Shown here in pieces: positions 16,338 through 24,414 of a stretch of 64,000 nucleotides of DNA (the stretch's first letter is position 1; every line of letters begins with the position of its first letter). Below the pieces are notes generated by a model that was given only the letters and a program-made list of their open reading frames with translations, did no database searches and was not told the DNA's origin. Origin of the DNA: Actinomadura citrea (GTDB taxonomy: Bacteria; Actinomycetota; Actinomycetes; Streptosporangiales; Streptosporangiaceae); contig NZ_JACCBT010000001.1 in the NCBI RefSeq assembly GCF_013409045.1, positions 1,550,001 to 1,614,000 of the forward strand. Direction: 5' to 3'. The position numbers and the translations under genes were made by a program.

Positions 16338-16562
16338 TCAGTCCTCGGTGCGGGAGAGGATGTCGCCGGGCTGGCAGCCTAGCTCGCGGCAGAGGGCGCT
16401 GAGGGTGGTGAACCGGATCGCCTTCGCGCGGCCGTTCTTCAGGATGGAGAGGTTCACGGGGGTCACGCCCACGCGCTCGGCCAGCTCGACCAGGGTGATG
16501 CCGCGGTCGGCGAGGATCGCGTCCAGGTGGACGGTGATCTGGTGGGGATCCTCGGGCGGCAT
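16338..16562 (-). CDS. Cro/CI-type HTH regulator (YozG-like), partner of DUF2975 protein
   Basis: A 74-residue single-domain XRE-family DNA-binding protein. The helix-turn-helix is TLVELAERVGVTPVNLSILK (23-42), followed by RFTTLSALCRELGCQPGDIL typical of the YozG-like group. Its ATG at 16562 overlaps the stop of the membrane gene as TGATG, so the two are translationally coupled. Small regulators of this type habitually accompany DUF2975 proteins. It probably binds the repeats at the operon promoter (17192-17220). The frame stays open upstream but that part belongs to the DUF2975 gene in another frame. Confidence 0.88.
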   Translation of the reverse strand: MPPEDPHQITVHLDAILADRGITLVELAERVGVTPVNLSILKNGRAKAIRFTTLSALCRELGCQPGDILSRTED

Positions 16563-17167
16563 CAGACGAGGCCCTCGGTGTCGGCGCGCAGGCGGGCACC
16601 GTGCGCGAACGCCCCGGCCAGCGCCGCGATCAGGACGGCCAGCAGGATGTCCGAGGCTCGCAACATGAAGCCGACCTCGACCGCCGAGGCGAGCGGGGTG
16701 CCGCCGACCAGCGCGTTCGTCGTGACCATGTCGAGGGCGGGGACGGCGGCGCCGAGCAGCAGGACGGCGGTGGAGATCGCGAAGAGCCGCCGGACGTTCG
16801 CCGGGACGAAGACGTCTCCGGTGCGGAGGGTCGCGGCCATCCGCATCAGGATCGACAGGATCACGACGATCAGCACGGCCCGGGCGACCTCGGGGGCGGC
16901 GAGCAGCAGGCGGTCCCCCAGGCCGGGGTCGTCGACCGCCAGTTCGGCGTGGTGGGTGCCGCGCAGGGCCGTCCCGCCTGAGGCGAGGTGCGGCACCTGG
17001 GAGGTGGAGCGGAGGGTGACGTCGCGGGTGTCGATCGGCGGGAAGGGGCCGGTCACGCCGAGGATCGGGAAGAGCGCCTGGAAGAGTCCGACCAGCAGCA
17101 GGCCGAGCCCGATGAGCAGCTCCAGGACATGGCTGTCGAACCGCGACCAGAGCGTCGTCGGTGTCAT
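16562..17167 (-). CDS. DUF2975 family membrane protein
   Basis: A 201-residue integral membrane protein with about four hydrophobic segments (near 14-36, 93-112, 127-147 and 167-188) and a soluble loop between the first and second. It matches the DUF2975 layout, including the conserved LRTGDVFVPANVRRL loop before TM3. Biochemical function is unknown. GGAG sits seven bases before the ATG, and the promoter with its repeats lies just upstream. It is the first gene of a two-gene operon with the HTH regulator, and the pair may act as a sensor and its effector; that is inference. Confidence 0.82.
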   Translation of the reverse strand: MTPTTLWSRFDSHVLELLIGLGLLLVGLFQALFPILGVTGPFPPIDTRDVTLRSTSQVPHLASGGTALRGTHHAELAVDDPGLGDRLLLAAPEVARAVLIVVILSILMRMAATLRTGDVFVPANVRRLFAISTAVLLLGAAVPALDMVTTNALVGGTPLASAVEVGFMLRASDILLAVLIAALAGAFAHGARLRADTEGLV

Positions 17168-17191
17168 GGGTCGTCTCCTCGGGGGGTGGCG

Positions 17192-17234
17192 TATCGTTTT
17201 TCGATAGTAACGATAAACGATATGCCGCCGTCAA
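17192..17234 (-). promoter_or_regulatory. Promoter and repeat-type operator of the DUF2975/HTH operon
   Basis: On the minus strand TTGACG (17234-17229) and TACTAT (17209-17204) form a promoter with a 19-base spacer. TATCG (17192-17196) and CGATA (17202-17206) make an inverted repeat, and further TATCGTT units lie at 17210-17222. The cluster is AT-rich against its surroundings and suits autoregulation by the small HTH protein. Confidence 0.5.
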
Positions 17235-17288
17235 GTCCGGGCCCCGAATCGGGGTCGAGCGCCTCCGGCGGCTGAGGAGAGGCGCCGG

Positions 17289-17855
17289 TCAGGGGAGCGC
17301 GCCGTCGAGGATCACACGGAGCTGCTCGGCGCGGCCGCCGGTGATGGCGCCCTCCCGGGCACGGGTGACGATCTTGTGGCGGAGGGAGGCGACGTCCGCG
17401 CGGCTCCGCTCCCCGTGGCCGAGCATCCGCTCGATCACGTTGCCCAGGTCGAGGCCGACGTCGTCGCGGACGTCCCCGGCGGCCACGCCCTGGTCCACGG
17501 CATCGCGCAGCCTCACGAGGACCTCGTCGACGCTCGGTTCCGTGGGCGGCGGCTCCGGCGGGGGCGGCTCGGAGGCGGTCGATCCGGGCGGCCAAGGCGT
17601 CCGCGGGCCGGACTGCTCGGGAGCGGAGGTCTCGGGCGGAGGCGGCGCGGTCGGGGACGCCGCCTGGAGCGGGAGGAGGCGTCCGGCGGAGCCGTCGCGG
17701 CTGGAGAGGGTGTCGCCGATCCCGAGGACGAGGACGGTCGCCGCCACGATCGTGGCGGCGACGCCGGCCAGCGCGAGCCAGGGGAAGCGGGCGACGGGCG
17801 GCGTGCGGGGGAGGTCCTCGCGCCGCCACGTCGCGGTGCGCCGTCCGCCCGTCAT
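17289..17855 (-). CDS. Membrane-anchored protein duplicating the kinase's C-terminal module
   Basis: A 188-residue protein with one transmembrane segment near residues 24-46 (WLALAGVAATIVAATVLVLG), a Pro/Ser/Glu-rich linker, and a C-terminal helical module of about 80 residues. That module aligns with the C-terminus of the preceding kinase (RLRxxVxxGxAAGxxRxDVxxDLxNVI ... KIxTRxRE...). It contains no kinase domain. Its ATG overlaps the kinase stop by four bases. The shared exported module suggests that both proteins see the same ligand or pair with each other. No named family is assigned. Confidence 0.75.
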   Translation of the reverse strand: MTGGRRTATWRREDLPRTPPVARFPWLALAGVAATIVAATVLVLGIGDTLSSRDGSAGRLLPLQAASPTAPPPPETSAPEQSGPRTPWPPGSTASEPPPPEPPPTEPSVDEVLVRLRDAVDQGVAAGDVRDDVGLDLGNVIERMLGHGERSRADVASLRHKIVTRAREGAITGGRAEQLRVILDGALP

Positions 17856-19078
17856 GCCTGGGCGGTCGCGAGGACGCGGTTCAGTTCGTCGGCGAGCCCG
17901 GGGGACAGGCCGCGCTCCCTCCGCCGGGTGATGATCTTGTCGTGCAGTTCGGCGATCCGGCCGCCGACGTCGACCTCGCGGTCGGCGGTGAGGTCGTTCT
18001 CCAGGTTCGTGATGACGTTGTCGAGGTCGATCGCGACGTCGGAGCGGATCTCGCCGGCGGCGTAGCCGCGGCTGACGATCGGGCGCAGCCGCCCCAGCGC
18101 GTCGGTGACGCGGGGAGCGGACGCCGGCGGCGGAGTCCGGAGCGTCGGCGCGGGGGCCGGCGGGGCGGCGCTCGTCCGCGCCGGAGCCGGGACGGCGACC
18201 GGGGAGCGCGGCGCCGACAGCAGGACCGCCGCGGCGGCCGTGACCGGGATCGCCACGACCAGGGCGAGCGCGGCGAGGCGGACGTTCCCGCGGCGGGCCG
18301 GCGCGGGCGGCGGGGGCGGGGCGCTGGTCCGGTGGCCGTCGGGGCGGGCCGTGCCCGGGGCGACGAAGAGGGCGCTCGGCGGCCCCTCGTCGCGGACCAG
18401 CGAAGCGGCGACCTCGGCGGCGGACGGGGCGTCCGGGCCCATGCAGCGGGCGGCGAGCGCGGAGAGTTCTCCGGACGCCCCGGGGCCGAGGCAGGCGGCG
18501 ATGACGACGCCGAGCGCACGCACGTCGGCGGCCCCGCTGTCGGCGGTCTGGATCTCGGTGGCCTCCGTACCGTCTCCCGCCGACGCGCGGATGACGCCGC
18601 CGATGCCGGTGTCGACGACCTTCACGTCGATGCCGACGTCGCCGTGGACGAGCACGACCCTGTCCGGCGTGAGATCGCCGTGCGTCACGCCCGCGGCGTG
18701 CGCGGCCTCCAGGGCACCTGCGATCTGGGCACAGACGGCGGCCGCCTCGGATGCGGCGAGCGGTCCGCGCCGCAGCCGGTCGGTGAGGGGCTCGCCGACC
18801 AGGAACTCGGTCACGACGAAGGACGCGAGCCGCCCGGACGCGTCGCGGGTCTGGTCGCTGTCGAAGATCGTCTCCAGCGCGGGGTGGGAAAGCGCGGCGG
18901 CGCGGTTCACGCCCCGCCGGAACCCCCGCTGCGAACCGGTGACCGCGGGCGTCAGGACCTTCACCGCGACGGGACGGCCCAGCAGCTCGTCCCAGGCGCG
19001 CCAGACCTCCATCGTCCCGCCGTCGTCGAGGCGTTCCACGAGGCGGTAGCGCTCCGTCAGCCGCAGTCCCGTTTCCAC
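17852..19078 (-). CDS. Ser/Thr protein kinase-like membrane protein with degenerate catalytic motifs
   Basis: A 408-residue protein with an N-terminal Hanks-type kinase domain (about 10-240), a transmembrane segment near 270-292, a Pro/Ala linker and an exported helical module. ATP-lysine Lys40 (VAVKVL) and Asp135 (HGDLTPDR, 133-140) are kept. The glycine loop is poor (DDGGTME), the catalytic-loop Asn is replaced by Arg140, and DFG is DTG (156-158). It may be weakly active or a pseudokinase. The start is a GTG with a poor ribosome site. The next gene duplicates its C-terminal module, with an ATGA overlap. Confidence 0.78.
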   Translation of the reverse strand: METGLRLTERYRLVERLDDGGTMEVWRAWDELLGRPVAVKVLTPAVTGSQRGFRRGVNRAAALSHPALETIFDSDQTRDASGRLASFVVTEFLVGEPLTDRLRRGPLAASEAAAVCAQIAGALEAAHAAGVTHGDLTPDRVVLVHGDVGIDVKVVDTGIGGVIRASAGDGTEATEIQTADSGAADVRALGVVIAACLGPGASGELSALAARCMGPDAPSAAEVAASLVRDEGPPSALFVAPGTARPDGHRTSAPPPPPAPARRGNVRLAALALVVAIPVTAAAAVLLSAPRSPVAVPAPARTSAAPPAPAPTLRTPPPASAPRVTDALGRLRPIVSRGYAAGEIRSDVAIDLDNVITNLENDLTADREVDVGGRIAELHDKIITRRRERGLSPGLADELNRVLATAQA

Positions 19079-19260
19079 TGGACGTCACCCTCGTCGCACT
19101 CCGGTGCCGGGCGCGGTCCCCGGCTCGTCAGGAGGTACGCGCCGCCGGGCCCGGCGGGTTCGACCCGCCCGCCCGCGACGGCGCAGCCGGTGCGCGGAGA
19201 AGAGCTTTCCGGCGGTCCCGGAAAGGAACGGCAATTGGACCGGGAGTCAGTTGTCTTCAT
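19057..19260 (-). CDS. Possible small upstream protein (doubtful)
   Basis: A 67-residue frame begins with ATG at 19260, preceded by AGGGA at a workable distance, and runs 22 bases into the kinase gene. After the first 20 codons the third positions are strongly G/C, as in real genes here. The product has three cysteines and is otherwise Pro/Gly-rich, with no recognised domain. It could be a leader peptide coupled to the kinase, or only non-coding DNA. Confidence 0.25.
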   Translation of the reverse strand: MKTTDSRSNCRSFPGPPESSSPRTGCAVAGGRVEPAGPGGAYLLTSRGPRPAPECDEGDVQWKRDCG

Positions 19261-19261
19261 A

Positions 19262-19290
19262 TTGAGATTCCCTGGTCCAACTGACAGGAT
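19262..19290 (+). promoter_or_regulatory. Promoter for the membrane protein at 19329
   Basis: TTGAGA (19262-19267), 17 bases, CAGGAT (19285-19290) has good spacing, about 40 bases before the TTG start. It lies in an AT-richer patch between the divergent kinase and membrane-protein genes. Confidence 0.4.
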
Positions 19291-19328
19291 CTGGGGCCCA
19301 TGACCCCCGATGCAGGGCAGGGGCGACC

Positions 19329-20159
19329 TTGACCGAGAGCTCCATTGTCGTGCCTGTCGTACTACTGGCCTTGGCGGCGGTTCCGGGCCTGCATTTCGAT
19401 CTGGTGCGAGGCCGCCGGGAACGGGCCCGGCCGGGGGACGCGCTACCGCGGTTCTCCCGCGTGGTGGTCGCCGGCACGATGGTCACGACGGTGACATCGA
19501 TCCTGCTGGGCGTGCTGGGGCAGGCCGCGGTGCCGAGCCCGCATCACCTTCTGGACGAGGGCGCCGCCCCGGCCCCGCCCCTCGCCGCGGCCTGGGCGGT
19601 GTGCTGTTTCCTCGCGCTTTCCCTGACCCTCTCATCGCTGGCCGCGGCAGTTCTGGCGCGGCTGGAGAATCGTCCCGGGCCGTTTCCCGTCGAGGCACGT
19701 CCGGCGGCCGGGGCGAACGCCGATTACGGGGACCGCGACGTCGAACTCGAAATCACCCTGAACAGCGGCGAGACCTTTCGCGGACTCCTCGGAGAGGAGT
19801 CGGCGGCGCGCGGGCACGAGCTGCCCTTCATCACCCTGTGCGGCCCCATCTTCCAGCTCGACGGGCACGGCGGGCCGCTGCCGCTGGACGCGCTGCACTG
19901 GGACCGGATGGTCGTGCCGACGCGGGCGGTCAACAGCGTGCTGGTGCGGCCGGTCGAGGAGCAGCCGCTCCCGCCGGCGGCGCTGCGCGGCGTCCCGTCC
20001 CGGCACTCCGCGCCGCGCCTGCACCCGTCCGACCAGCTCAAGATCTTCGCAGAGCAGTGCTACGCGGCCCGGCTCGCGCCGGGCCCGCTGGCCAGGCTGC
20101 TCGCGCTGGAGCTGGTGGTGATCGCGCTGGCCGGGGCGGTGGCCGGCGCGATCACCTGA
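19329..20159 (+). CDS. Membrane protein of unknown function (DUF6338-like)
   Basis: A 276-residue protein with hydrophobic segments at about 4-22, 46-67, 87-112 and 254-274. A soluble region of about 120 residues starts at ELEITLNSGETFRGLLGEE, a small beta-barrel-like pattern. The layout resembles the actinobacterial DUF6338 group, but I am not certain. The start is a TTG behind AGGGG at a normal distance; no ATG or GTG is better placed. It ends only three bases from the convergent oxidoreductase stop. No function can be assigned. Confidence 0.65.
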   Translation: MTESSIVVPVVLLALAAVPGLHFDLVRGRRERARPGDALPRFSRVVVAGTMVTTVTSILLGVLGQAAVPSPHHLLDEGAAPAPPLAAAWAVCCFLALSLTLSSLAAAVLARLENRPGPFPVEARPAAGANADYGDRDVELEITLNSGETFRGLLGEESAARGHELPFITLCGPIFQLDGHGGPLPLDALHWDRMVVPTRAVNSVLVRPVEEQPLPPAALRGVPSRHSAPRLHPSDQLKIFAEQCYAARLAPGPLARLLALELVVIALAGAVAGAIT

Positions 20160-20162
20160 GCG

Positions 20163-23100
20163 TCACACCCGGCTCGGCGACCGCTCGGCCCGCCACGCGG
20201 CGAGCAGCTCGCGCAGGCTCTCCTCGTACCGGGCGACGTTCGCGGTCTTGACGTCCTCGTAACCGCGGATCATGTCCGGCAGCTCGGCGATCCGCACGGC
20301 GGCGTCGTGCCGGCCGTCCCCGGCGGCGCCCGCGTCCAGCCCGGCCACCAGCTCGTTCACCACCGCGACGTACCCGGTGACGAGGCGCCGTTCGGCGCGC
20401 CGCTGCGCGGTGGCGCCGAACGGGTCGAGCGGGGTGCCGCGCAGCCGCCGCATCGCGCGCAGCGCGCGGAACGCCGGGCGGGCCGTCCGGCCGAGGGCGA
20501 TCTTCCGGTCCACCCCGACCGCCCGCAGCAGGGGTGGGTGCAGCATGTACGCGACCGTGGAGCCGGGCCCGAACTGCTCCTCGACGCGCCGGGCGAGCTC
20601 CGGGTCGAGGTGCAGGCGGGCCACCTCGTACTCGTCCTTGTAGGCCATCAGCTTGTACAGGTTGCGCGCCACGGCGACCGCGAGGCGCCGCCCGCCCGCT
20701 CCCGCCGCGTCCTCGGCCCCGGCGACGCGCAGGACCGCGTCCAGGTACCGCTTGGCGAGCGCCAGGTTCTGGTAAGCGGCGAGGTCGGGCACGCGGATCC
20801 GCAGCACGCGGGCCAGCTCGCCGTCCACGCCGGACGCGTCGACGAGGTCCATCGCGGCCGACGCCGTCGAGTCCAGCGGGCGCGGCGCGACCTGCGCCGG
20901 CGGCGCGGCGGCGTCGCCCCGGCCTTCGGGGTCGAGCACGAGGCGGCGCCCGGCGCGGAACGCCTGGACGTTGGCGTCCACCTGAACGCCGTTCAGCGTG
21001 AGGGCCTCCTCGATCGCCTTCGCCGACAGCGGCAGCAGCCCCGCCTGGTAGGCGGCGCCGACCACCACGAAGTTGGCCGTCGTCGTGGCGCCGAACCAGC
21101 GCTCGGCGAGCGCGAGGGCGTCGAGCGCGACCAGCCGGTCCGCCCGGGTGCGCTCGGCGATCCGCTTGACCAGCGACGCGCTCGGCGGCAGCGACACCGA
21201 GGTGTCCACGATCATCTGCCCCGTCGGCACCTCGCTGGTCGACACGACCGCGGCGGTCCGGTCGGGCGCGCAGCGGCGCAGGTTGGCCTCCGTCGTCCCG
21301 GCCAGCGAGTCGAACACGAGGTAGGCGTCGGCGCCGCCCGCGCCGACCATGCCCGGCCGGTCCCGGTCGGCGGTCCCGATGCGCAGGTGCGACACGACCG
21401 CGCCGGCCTTCTGGCTCAGCCCGGTCTGGTCGAGCGCGCGGGCGTGGCGGCCGTCGATGAGGGCCGCCGTGGCGAGCACCTGGTTGACCGTGACGACGCC
21501 GGTGCCGCCGATGCCGACGAGCAGCACGTCCGCCGACTCGGGCCGCGCCCCGGGCTCCTCCAGCTCGCCGATCGGCGGCAGGGTCCGCGCCGCCTTGGGC
21601 TTCTTCCCGGGCAGGACGGTGACGAACGAGGGGCAGTCGCCGTCCACGCACGAGTAGTCCTTGTTGCAGGACGTCTGGTTGATCTGCGTCTTGCGGCCGA
21701 ACTCGGTCTCGACCGGCTCCACGCTGAGGCAGTTCGACTTGGTGCCGCAGTCGCCGCACCCCTCGCAGACGGCCTCGTTGATCAGGACGCGGGTCTGCGG
21801 GTCGGGGACGAGGCCGCGCTTGCGCTTGCGCCGCGTCTCGGCCGCGCACGCCTGGTCGTACAGCAGCACGGTCACGCCCGGGACGGCGCGCAGCTCCCGC
21901 TGGACGGCGTCGAGGTCGTCGCGGTGCCGGACCCGGACGCCGGGCGCCCAGTCCGTCCCGCGCGGGTAGCGGGACGGGTCGTCCGCCACCACCACGATCT
22001 TCGCGACGCCCTCGGCGTGCAGCATCCGGGTGATCGCCGCCGGGTCGGAGCCGCCGTCGGCGTCCTGCCCGCCGGTCATCGCCACGGCCGCGTTGTAGAG
22101 GATCTTGAAGGTGATGCTGGTGCCGGCGGCGACGGCCTGCCGGACCGCGAGGCTGCCGGAGTGGAAGAACGTCCCGTCGCCGAGGTTCTGGAACATGTGC
22201 CCGGTGTCCGAGAACGGCTCCGCGCCCACCCACATCGCGCCCTCGCCGCCCATCTGCGTGGTGCCGATGCCGCGGTCGGTGAACACGGTCATCACGTGGC
22301 AGCCGATGCCGCTCGCCGCGACCGACCCGTCCGGGACGACCGTCGACCGGTTGTGGGGGCAGCCCGAGCAGAAGTACGGGGTGCGCGCCGGGGCGAGCAG
22401 GTTGATCTGCGGCGTGCGGGGCTTCAGCACCGCGTCGCGCAGGTCCACGTGCTCCTCTCCGACGCGGTCGGCGAGGAGCCCGGCGAGGGCCTTCACGAGC
22501 CGGTCGGCGTCCAGGCCCCCGTCGGGCGGGACGAGACCGGCGCCGTCCGGGCCGTTCTTGCCGTACACGGCGGGACGCTCCGCCAGGTCGTACAGGACGT
22601 CGCGGATCTGCGTCTCGACGAACGCCCGCTTCTCCTCCACGACGACGATCTCGCGCAGTCCCCGCGCGAACTCCCGGAGCCGGTCCGCGTCCAGCGGGTA
22701 GATCATGGCGAGGCGCAGCAGCCGGACGCCCCGGCGGGCCAGGGCCTCGTCGTCCAGCCCCAAGCGGTCGAGGGCCTCGCGCAGCTCCACGTAGGTGCGG
22801 CCCGCGGCGACCAGCCCGACGACCGCGTCGCCGGCGGCGCCCTCGATCCGGTCGAGGCCGTTGGCGGCGGCGTAGGCCGTCGCGGCCTGCAGGCGGCCCT
22901 GGAGGACCTCGGTCTCCAGGGCCGTCGTGCCCTTGAGGTCGACGCCCGGCCTGCGCGTGGGCTTCCACGGCCGTCCCCGCCACGCGAACTCCGGGTACAC
23001 CGGGTCGGGCACCGGCTCGACGTCCACGATCTCGTGGGAGTCGGCGACGTCCGTCACGAGCTTGAACCCGGTCCACGCCCCGCTGAACCGGGACATCTCG

Positions 23101-23666
23101 AAGCCGTGCCGCCCGAGGCGCAGCAGGTCGCCCACCGACCCGGGGACCAGCACCGGCATGAACGCCTCCGCGAGCGCGCCCTCCGTCGCCGACGGCAGCG
23201 TGGAGGACTTCGCGGCCGGGTCGTCGCCCACCACGGCGAGCACCCCGCCGCGCTCCGACGTGCCGAGCCAGTTCGCGTGCTTGAACGCGTCCAGCGACCG
23301 GTCCACCCCGGGCGCCTTGCCGTACCAGAGCCCGAACACGCCCTCGAACCGGGGACCCGGCAGGTGCTCGACGAGCTGCGACCCGTACACGGCCGTCGCC
23401 GCCAGCTCCTCGTTCACGCCCGGCACGAACCGGATGTCGTGGCCCTCCAGCAGCTTCGCGTCCCGCACCAGCTGCTGGTCGAGGCCGCCGAGCGGGGACC
23501 CGCGGTATCCGGACACGAACCCGGCGGTCCGCCATCCCCGCCGGGCGTCCGCGCGCCGCTGCTCCAGCAGCAGCCGGACGAGGGCGTGCACCCCGCCGAT
23601 CGCGATCCGGCCGCGCTCCAGTGCGAGCCGGTCGCGAAGGGGGGAGGAGGAAACGGTGGTGCTCAT
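20163..23666 (-). CDS. Indolepyruvate ferredoxin oxidoreductase, fused subunits
   Basis: A 1167-residue enzyme predicted to decarboxylate aryl or branched 2-oxoacids oxidatively to acyl-CoA, passing electrons to ferredoxin. The N-terminal half is a pyrimidine-binding 2-oxoacid oxidoreductase domain (GYRGSPLGGLD, PGVNEELAA). The TPP-binding domain has CSGCPHNRST. An iron-sulfur segment around residues 630-680 has CEGCGDCG and further cysteines, and the beta-subunit domain starts at GIGGTGVVTVNQVL. This is the fused IorA-IorB form common in actinobacteria and proteobacteria. I chose the ATG giving MSTTVSSSP; upstream codons lie in the regulatory region. Its divergent neighbour is an Lrp-type regulator. 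Confidence 0.88.
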   Translation of the reverse strand: MSTTVSSSPLRDRLALERGRIAIGGVHALVRLLLEQRRADARRGWRTAGFVSGYRGSPLGGLDQQLVRDAKLLEGHDIRFVPGVNEELAATAVYGSQLVEHLPGPRFEGVFGLWYGKAPGVDRSLDAFKHANWLGTSERGGVLAVVGDDPAAKSSTLPSATEGALAEAFMPVLVPGSVGDLLRLGRHGFEMSRFSGAWTGFKLVTDVADSHEIVDVEPVPDPVYPEFAWRGRPWKPTRRPGVDLKGTTALETEVLQGRLQAATAYAAANGLDRIEGAAGDAVVGLVAAGRTYVELREALDRLGLDDEALARRGVRLLRLAMIYPLDADRLREFARGLREIVVVEEKRAFVETQIRDVLYDLAERPAVYGKNGPDGAGLVPPDGGLDADRLVKALAGLLADRVGEEHVDLRDAVLKPRTPQINLLAPARTPYFCSGCPHNRSTVVPDGSVAASGIGCHVMTVFTDRGIGTTQMGGEGAMWVGAEPFSDTGHMFQNLGDGTFFHSGSLAVRQAVAAGTSITFKILYNAAVAMTGGQDADGGSDPAAITRMLHAEGVAKIVVVADDPSRYPRGTDWAPGVRVRHRDDLDAVQRELRAVPGVTVLLYDQACAAETRRKRKRGLVPDPQTRVLINEAVCEGCGDCGTKSNCLSVEPVETEFGRKTQINQTSCNKDYSCVDGDCPSFVTVLPGKKPKAARTLPPIGELEEPGARPESADVLLVGIGGTGVVTVNQVLATAALIDGRHARALDQTGLSQKAGAVVSHLRIGTADRDRPGMVGAGGADAYLVFDSLAGTTEANLRRCAPDRTAAVVSTSEVPTGQMIVDTSVSLPPSASLVKRIAERTRADRLVALDALALAERWFGATTTANFVVVGAAYQAGLLPLSAKAIEEALTLNGVQVDANVQAFRAGRRLVLDPEGRGDAAAPPAQVAPRPLDSTASAAMDLVDASGVDGELARVLRIRVPDLAAYQNLALAKRYLDAVLRVAGAEDAAGAGGRRLAVAVARNLYKLMAYKDEYEVARLHLDPELARRVEEQFGPGSTVAYMLHPPLLRAVGVDRKIALGRTARPAFRALRAMRRLRGTPLDPFGATAQRRAERRLVTGYVAVVNELVAGLDAGAAGDGRHDAAVRIAELPDMIRGYEDVKTANVARYEESLRELLAAWRAERSPSRV

Positions 23667-23713
23667 GCTTGCATTGAGCCGCCTACGCTGAGCGGAGTGC
23701 AAGATGGCTGGAC

Positions 23714-23735
23714 GATAATTGAGCGGATTGCTCAA
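23714..23735. promoter_or_regulatory. Lrp/AsnC-type operator and -10 element
   Basis: TTGAGC-N5-GCTCAA (23719-23735) is a perfect 17-bp inverted repeat of the size used by Lrp/AsnC proteins. It overlaps a GATAAT -10 (23714-23719) for the regulator gene. A second TTGAGC half-site lies at 23674-23679, just upstream of the oxidoreductase start. This supports regulation of both divergent genes. Confidence 0.6.
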
Positions 23736-23769
23736 GTCAGAACCGAGTTACCCGCCGGAGCTGAGCGTT

Positions 23770-24270
23770 GTGACCCGTACCACTCTCCTCGATCTGCAGA
23801 TCCTGCGCCGCCTCGTCGAGCAGCCCCGCATCGGCGTCACGGAACTGGCCGCCAGGCTCGGCATCGCCCGCAACACCGCGCACGCCCGGGTGGAGCGCCT
23901 CGAACGCGAGGGCGTCATCGGCCACCGCGGCCGCGAGGTCGACCTCGGCGCCATCGGCTTCGAGCTGACGGCCTTCGTCACCCTGGAGGTCGCCCAGGGC
24001 CGGCTGCGCGAGGCCGCCGTCGCGCTCTCCGCGATCCCGCGCGTCCTGGAGGTGCTCGGGATCACCGGTCAGGGCGACCTCCTCGTCCGCGCCGTCGCCC
24101 CCAACGGCAAGCAGCTCCACGAGGTCATCGACTCGATCCTGGCCTGCCCCGGCGTCCGCCGCAGCACCACCTCGATCGTCCTGACCCACCAGGTCCCGTT
24201 CCGCGTGGGTCCCCTCTTGGAGGACGAGGAGAAGCGCGCCCGCGCTGCGTCCCGCAAACCGGCCGACTGA
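23770..24270 (+). CDS. Lrp/AsnC family transcriptional regulator
   Basis: A 166-residue feast/famine regulator. The N-terminal helix-turn-helix is VTELAARLGIARNTAHARVERLE. The C-terminal RAM ligand domain begins at FELTAFVTLEVAQG and includes the GITGQGDLLVRAVAPNGKQL strand typical of the family. I placed the start at the GTG at 23770, with CGGAG ten bases upstream, since the alternative TTG at 23719 lies inside the promoter and palindrome. It is divergent from the indolepyruvate oxidoreductase, a common pairing, and probably senses an amino or aryl acid to control it. Confidence 0.87.
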   Translation: MTRTTLLDLQILRRLVEQPRIGVTELAARLGIARNTAHARVERLEREGVIGHRGREVDLGAIGFELTAFVTLEVAQGRLREAAVALSAIPRVLEVLGITGQGDLLVRAVAPNGKQLHEVIDSILACPGVRRSTTSIVLTHQVPFRVGPLLEDEEKRARAASRKPAD

Positions 24271-24414
24271 CGCCCGCTCCACGGTCCTCCGCTCGGTGCC
24301 CCCCGGATCAGTCCGAGAAGATCCCCGCGGTCGCGTAGACGATGCGTCCCGGCCTCCCGGACGGGGGCGGCAGAGGACATGCCGTAGGTTCGGCAGGCGC
24401 GGGCCGATGCCTTG

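Noticed and set aside
15785..16382. Short open frames in the 206-bp repeat region
   Set aside because: They are created by the repeat itself, lack ribosome sites and known domains, and overlap terminator hairpins.
20307..24338. Very long plus-strand frame opposite the indolepyruvate oxidoreductase
   Set aside because: Antisense of a well-conserved enzyme; Arg/Gly/Val-rich translation without any domain.
24271..24414. Terminator between Lrp and SpoIIE-type genes
   Set aside because: The best hairpin (near CGTCCCGG/CCGGACG) has mismatches at its centre and no T-run; not convincing enough to list.
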